This document shows, one piece after another, positions 60,247 to 64,000 of a stretch of DNA of 64,000 bases. This DNA comes from Rhodeus uyekii (Eukaryota > Chordata > Actinopteri > Cypriniformes > Acheilognathidae), in NCBI GenBank assembly GCA_037043235.1, contig JAWRVZ010000016.1, positions 2,041,001 through 2,105,000 on the forward strand. The letters run 5' to 3'. Made by a program: the position numbers and the translations under genes. The notes under the pieces are model-generated. The model was not told where the DNA came from, made no database searches, and worked only from the letters and a program-made list of their open reading frames with translations. Each line of letters begins with the position of its first letter. Positions within the stretch are counted from its first letter, which is position 1.

Positions 60247-60852
60247 ACAGGAGTGACGCAACAACTCTGAGGTGCCAATTTACCAGAGGAGACATAAAAA
60301 GAGGAAACGGCCAATCCTGGAAATTGTTTTAGCGGGCGATCGTTTTTAAAAGTGCAAAACTTAGAGGAAAACACAACGCTAGAATACAGCATTGTGTGAG
60401 AGCCATTCGTATCATTTTCTTGACTTGAAAGGAAAAGGTTCCATTATGTGCATGTGCCATGAGTCTGTGTGTGTGTGTGTGTGTGCGTGCGTGTGTTTGT
60501 TTTTGAGCGTTTAGCTTGGTTTGTTTGTCAGCTCGAAGGCGTGTGAGTCACACAGGGCAGATTTCACCAGCGAATGAGGACGAAGAATGAGCGAAAGCAC
60601 TGTGCCGGGTATGCCTTATAGGTCGATGGAGAGGGCAGGCCCATCTGTATGACGTGATCTGTACCGTAGAAATCAATGTAGAACATCACTGAATGGAGAA
60701 TGTACGGAATTGACTTCCGCAAAGGGAAAAACATGTTGCACTAAAAAAAAAGAAAACAGGACAAAAAAAAAAGTCACGAAAAAACTCAACAAAAATACTT
60801 GATTCCATGAGTCAGTTTTATCCTAGATATCTCTCATTGTTTAGTGTAAGAA

Positions 60853-60858
60853 AATAAA
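60853..60858 (+). terminator. polyadenylation signal AATAAA (proximal)
   Basis: AATAAA 607 bases after the stop, followed within 40 bases by a GT-rich stretch (tgtgtgagtg). A plausible proximal site. Confidence 0.5.
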
Positions 60859-62054
60859 GGTGTTTTGTATTTATTACTGTGTGAGTGAATGAATGGGCCT
60901 ATTTTTAAAAGCGGTTTTCTGCCGATAAAAAGGATGCCCGACTGCGATTCTTGCACGCAGTTTGAGATTCTGTTACATCTGTAAATACCGTGTAAATATA
61001 GAGAAATATCAGAACGATTGACCAAATACTACCTTATTCACTACCTTATTCATATCGATATTCAGATATTTTAGATGTGCTTGTTCTGTTTTGTTTTGCT
61101 TTTTTCTCCTTTCTGTTCCTTTTGAGAATTATTTAACAAAGACACATCACGATACCACGCGTACACACGTGTAATTACGAAACTGTACAGAATTGCAAAG
61201 GTGATTTCACAAGAAAAGTATTTTCTCTGTGCTTAGGATGTGGTATTTGTAGTGACTTTGTGGTTTATTCATTATTGCAGACCGTTTTGTTGGTTTTCAT
61301 TTCATTTTATGTTACAAATAGCAGTGACACAAGAAAACAAAGAGACGTTCTAGTAAATCAGGTGCGATTGTAGATGTAGGGATAACTGTGAAATGAACTT
61401 TAAACCTCACAAACTGATAATGAGATCACAAGCGTAACCTGAACAGGCACAAGTAGCTCATGCTCTTTTTTTTTTTTTTTAAATATATAAAGGCTGTCGT
61501 ATGGATTTTTTAAACATGCAATGTCATCGCGCGAGACAGAGGAGTCATTGTCGGACGCTTTGTGTGTTGTGAGCGGGAATCGGTGGGAGGAAGGGACGGC
61601 GCAACTCTGAAAAATGTGTACATATGAAAAACATATGCTTGCATTAGTTTTATTGATTGAAGTGAAGCATCTGTTACGAGAGCGCTATTCATTTTGTAGC
61701 CAAAAACAGTTTTTCACATTTCACATGCCTTGTTATTTCAATTTGGGAGTTTCTGTGTGCACAATTTCACGTTGAAAAATGGACAGTTTAGACTTTGTAT
61801 TGTACTGGGCATGAATTTTTTCAAAAGAGTCAGTTGTATATATTTTTTCTCAATGAACAGCTGTAACAAAATTGTTTCATGGATATTTTCCTTGTCTTGT
61901 AAAATACATCAATTTCCTAGTGTTTTTTTCTTTTCTTTTTCTTTTGCTCTGTATAGTAGTCTAAATTGTTTTGGAAACTGAAGCTTTTTTGAAGTACACA
62001 GAGCGATATAGGGTTTGGTATTTGAGGAATTGAATTTACATTTACAAAAAAAAT

Positions 62055-62060
62055 AATAAA
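62055..62060 (+). terminator. polyadenylation signal AATAAA (distal)
   Basis: AATAAA followed by a T-rich and GT-containing region (ttatttttcttctggtaatgtg). A plausible distal end; another AATAAA lies at 62284. Confidence 0.5.
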
Positions 62061-62560
62061 ATATTTTACATCATTAATTGATGCACAACTTATTTTTCTT
62101 CTGGTAATGTGTTGCCGTTTTATTGAGATGCTATTATATTTTCTATCAATATTTTAAATTATTTTTGATTGTGTTTTCTGTATCCATTTTAATCTTTTGT
62201 CATGTATAGTTTTATTATTTTAACTTTAGTTATTTTAGTATATCAACTTTAAATGAAAATAAGAAATGTTGCAACTAGCTCAAAATAAATGTAAGTGTTT
62301 TTTTTTTAAAAAACGTAAGTTAAAATGTATTTTATTTCAAGTGACATGCTTTTAATTTTAGTTAACTTTAACCCTGATGTGTTATATATTTTTTAAAGTA
62401 TGCAAGATTTAATAAGATTGAAACATTTCAGCTATTTTTTTATGTGCATCAAAAGCATTTTCGCACCTAACGGCACAAACAAGATTTTAAATGAAAACAA
62501 TGGAGCTTTTGACAGTGGGCGAGATCATTCCCATATCAACAGATCTTAGTTATTTTATTT

Positions 62561-62788
62561 TCAGGAAGAGTTAAATGACCCTCTTCCCTGCTTGGGACCC
62601 AGCAAAACACGACAGCACACCCTGAGGCCTCTGGTAACACTGTCTGGTACATAATGTTCTTCAACCAAAACAAAGTCCATGTCAGGAGAGGAAGGAGTTT
62701 GTGTTGCGTAGCCGTTGTAACCCAATGTTAAATAGATGAGTGGGACACTCTCATTACTCTGACACACCCTGATCTGAGCTAGTCCCAT
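62561..62788 (-). other. unassigned minus-strand ORF (75 residues)
   Basis: MGLAQIRVCQSNESVPLIYL, then GYNGYATQTPSSPDMDFVLV and HYVPDSVTRGLRVCCRVLLG, ending at TGA followed two bases later by AATAAA (minus strand). Complexity looks protein-like and it is not a repeat I know. It could be the last exon of a converging gene or chance. Confidence 0.25.
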
Positions 62789-63275
62789 CTCTGTTAGTCC
62801 CTAGTCTTTATTTAACACGGTTTACATGTTCACTAATATGTTACTTTTGATTTTTGTTTTAATTAGTTTGCTTTTAACATCGACATCAACAAATGGATCT
62901 AATACCATGTATGTGTGTATATATGTAAAAAGTATGTACACCCCAATACAAAGGTTAGTCTTCGGTTTGAATCTCTTTTTTTTTTTTTTTGTCCATTACA
63001 TTGTGGCCAGGAACTGCCCATTTAGACAAGAAGACCATCTGAATGACATGTAAATTTGAAAAACTCGATATTTTAACTTCAAATTAAATAGCATATAAAA
63101 ATGTCCCTCCATTTGGGTTACACAGTTTTAAAATGAACTAATAACCTTAATGTAATGCACATTTGTCAGTCACACATAAATTAATCCCTTCTTCAGTCTA
63201 GTGTGTGTGTGTGGCCCAGGTAAACCCTTTGTTGTGAGGACAAAATGACCCGCAAACACGGCAATAGTGTTATTT

Positions 63276-63430
63276 CTGCATTTGGCAGACGCTTTTACCC
63301 AAAGTGACTTACACTTACATTCAAGAAACACGTTGACATTCTAATCAGTTCTTGCTTTCCCTGGGAATCAAACCCATGACCTTGGTGTTGTAAGCGCCAC
63401 GCTGTACTGTCTACAGGAGCTACAAGAAAG
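63276..63430 (-). repeat. tRNA-derived SINE (minus)
   Basis: On the minus strand: cttgtagctcctgtagacag (box A region), catgggtttgattcccaggg (box B), gcaagaactgattagaatgt, and tail cactttgggtaaaagcgtct then gccaaatgc. Resembles cyprinid SINEs; the tail is shared with the LINE at 47700-49345. Confidence 0.8.
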
Positions 63431-64000
63431 CAAAGCAATATCCAAAATCCTTGTCCTTCTGGGGACATTTTTTGTCCCCTTGAGGAAAACTGCTCATAAA
63501 TCATGCTACGTGATGTTTTTAAAATAAAAATGCAGAACTTCCTACTTCTATTTCTGTAGGGGATAGAAGATACAGTTTGTACAGTATAAAAACCATTACG
63601 CCTGGAGAGTCCAAAGAAAGATCGTGAAGCCAAGTGTGTGTGGCCATATAGTGGTGGTAAAATTGGCTTGTTAATGGACTTGATTTGAAACCTTCTATAA
63701 CAACATATACTGTAAATATATATTTGAACGTTACTGTTTAAACTGTATCACATGATTTTATAGGCGCACATATTTGAACATCATCAAAAGAAGGATTTGA
63801 AGTCCCTGGCTGAAACAGCATAGGACAAGGTTTTCAGACAACCAATTTGTAGTCAGTTGTTAAACTGTCCAAAAAACAATCTTCCTATGTGTCTACATTT
63901 TAAACCCCCTGGCAATTTATTCACATCAGGTTGTCCCATCAGTTTCATCCTAAGAGAAAGTAAGGCTGAAATTCCGTATGAAAATTGTGAAAACTAAAAC

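Larger units (their letters stand above)
60247..62085 (+). other. kmt2c: kmt2c 3' UTR (probable)
   Basis: AT-rich sequence after the stop with no long ORF and few recognisable repeats, except a GT run near 60466-60490. Two AATAAA signals with GT-rich or T-rich downstream sequence bound likely ends near 60880 and 62085. The end is inferred, not seen. Confidence 0.6.
62086..64000. other. region downstream of kmt2c
   Basis: No gene confidently recognised. It holds a minus-strand ORF of unknown nature at 62561-62788 and a SINE at 63276-63430; otherwise AT-rich intergenic sequence. Confidence 0.5.

Noticed and set aside
1..64000. A new multi-gene system such as a defence island or biosynthetic cluster
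   Set aside because: The window is one vertebrate gene with repeat-filled introns; no operon-like or clustered gene structure is present.

Overview
The window is teleost genomic DNA: AT-rich, with long introns full of Tc1/mariner, pogo/Tigger-type, hAT, LINE, SINE and solo-LTR copies, and many copies of short interspersed repeats typical of cypriniform fishes (zebrafish and carp relatives). I recognise one protein-coding gene. It runs on the + strand across almost the whole window and is the fish orthologue of KMT2C (MLL3), the H3K4 methyltransferase of the COMPASS-like enhancer complex. Teleosts commonly carry two kmt2c copies, and I cannot say from the sequence alone which one this is.

I could thread 47 coding exons with GT donors, AG acceptors and a continuous reading frame from 2581 to the stop at 60244-60246. 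They total 12,171 coding bases, or 4,056 residues plus stop. The upstream exons (the start codon and the first PHD cluster) lie outside the window. Order of domains: a basic AT-hook-like exon (13114-13230); the second PHD cluster (13555-17333); basic and acidic linkers with several small phase-1 exons (17424-34576); the HMG box (34947-35710); a 1.86-kb exon of degenerate DPYAxPPxTPRP repeats (37525-39381); Gln-rich, acidic and LXXLL-containing exons (39507-45727); conserved linkers (45816-52410); a 1.15-kb exon with the extended PHD and FYRN (52552-53701); FYRC and the WDR5-binding Win motif (54735-55107); SET and post-SET (56215-60246). The 3' UTR follows, with polyadenylation signals at 60853 and 62055.

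The introns hold the rest. Intron 1 (2701-13113) has two broken Tc1 elements, a partial hAT element, a SINE fragment, and a LINE split by a pogo-like element. The 19.9-26.3 kb intron has a solo LTR with a clean GTCAT duplication, a repeat split by a TACGA-type element carrying a tRNA-Ser-like sequence, and another pogo-like element. The 26.5-29.4 kb intron is a nest of two elements inside a third. The 47.4-49.8 kb intron has a Tigger element inside a minus-strand LINE whose 3' tail matches the tail of a SINE at 63.3 kb. Several insertions are confirmed because removing them restores the host repeat.

I found no new multi-gene system. The points most worth a second look are: diverged positions in the SET domain; a 48-nt in-frame exon; repeated NAGNAG acceptors; the tRNA-Ser-like insertion inside a DNA transposon; shared terminal architecture among several pogo-like families; the LINE/SINE tail match; and an unassigned minus-strand ORF downstream of the gene.
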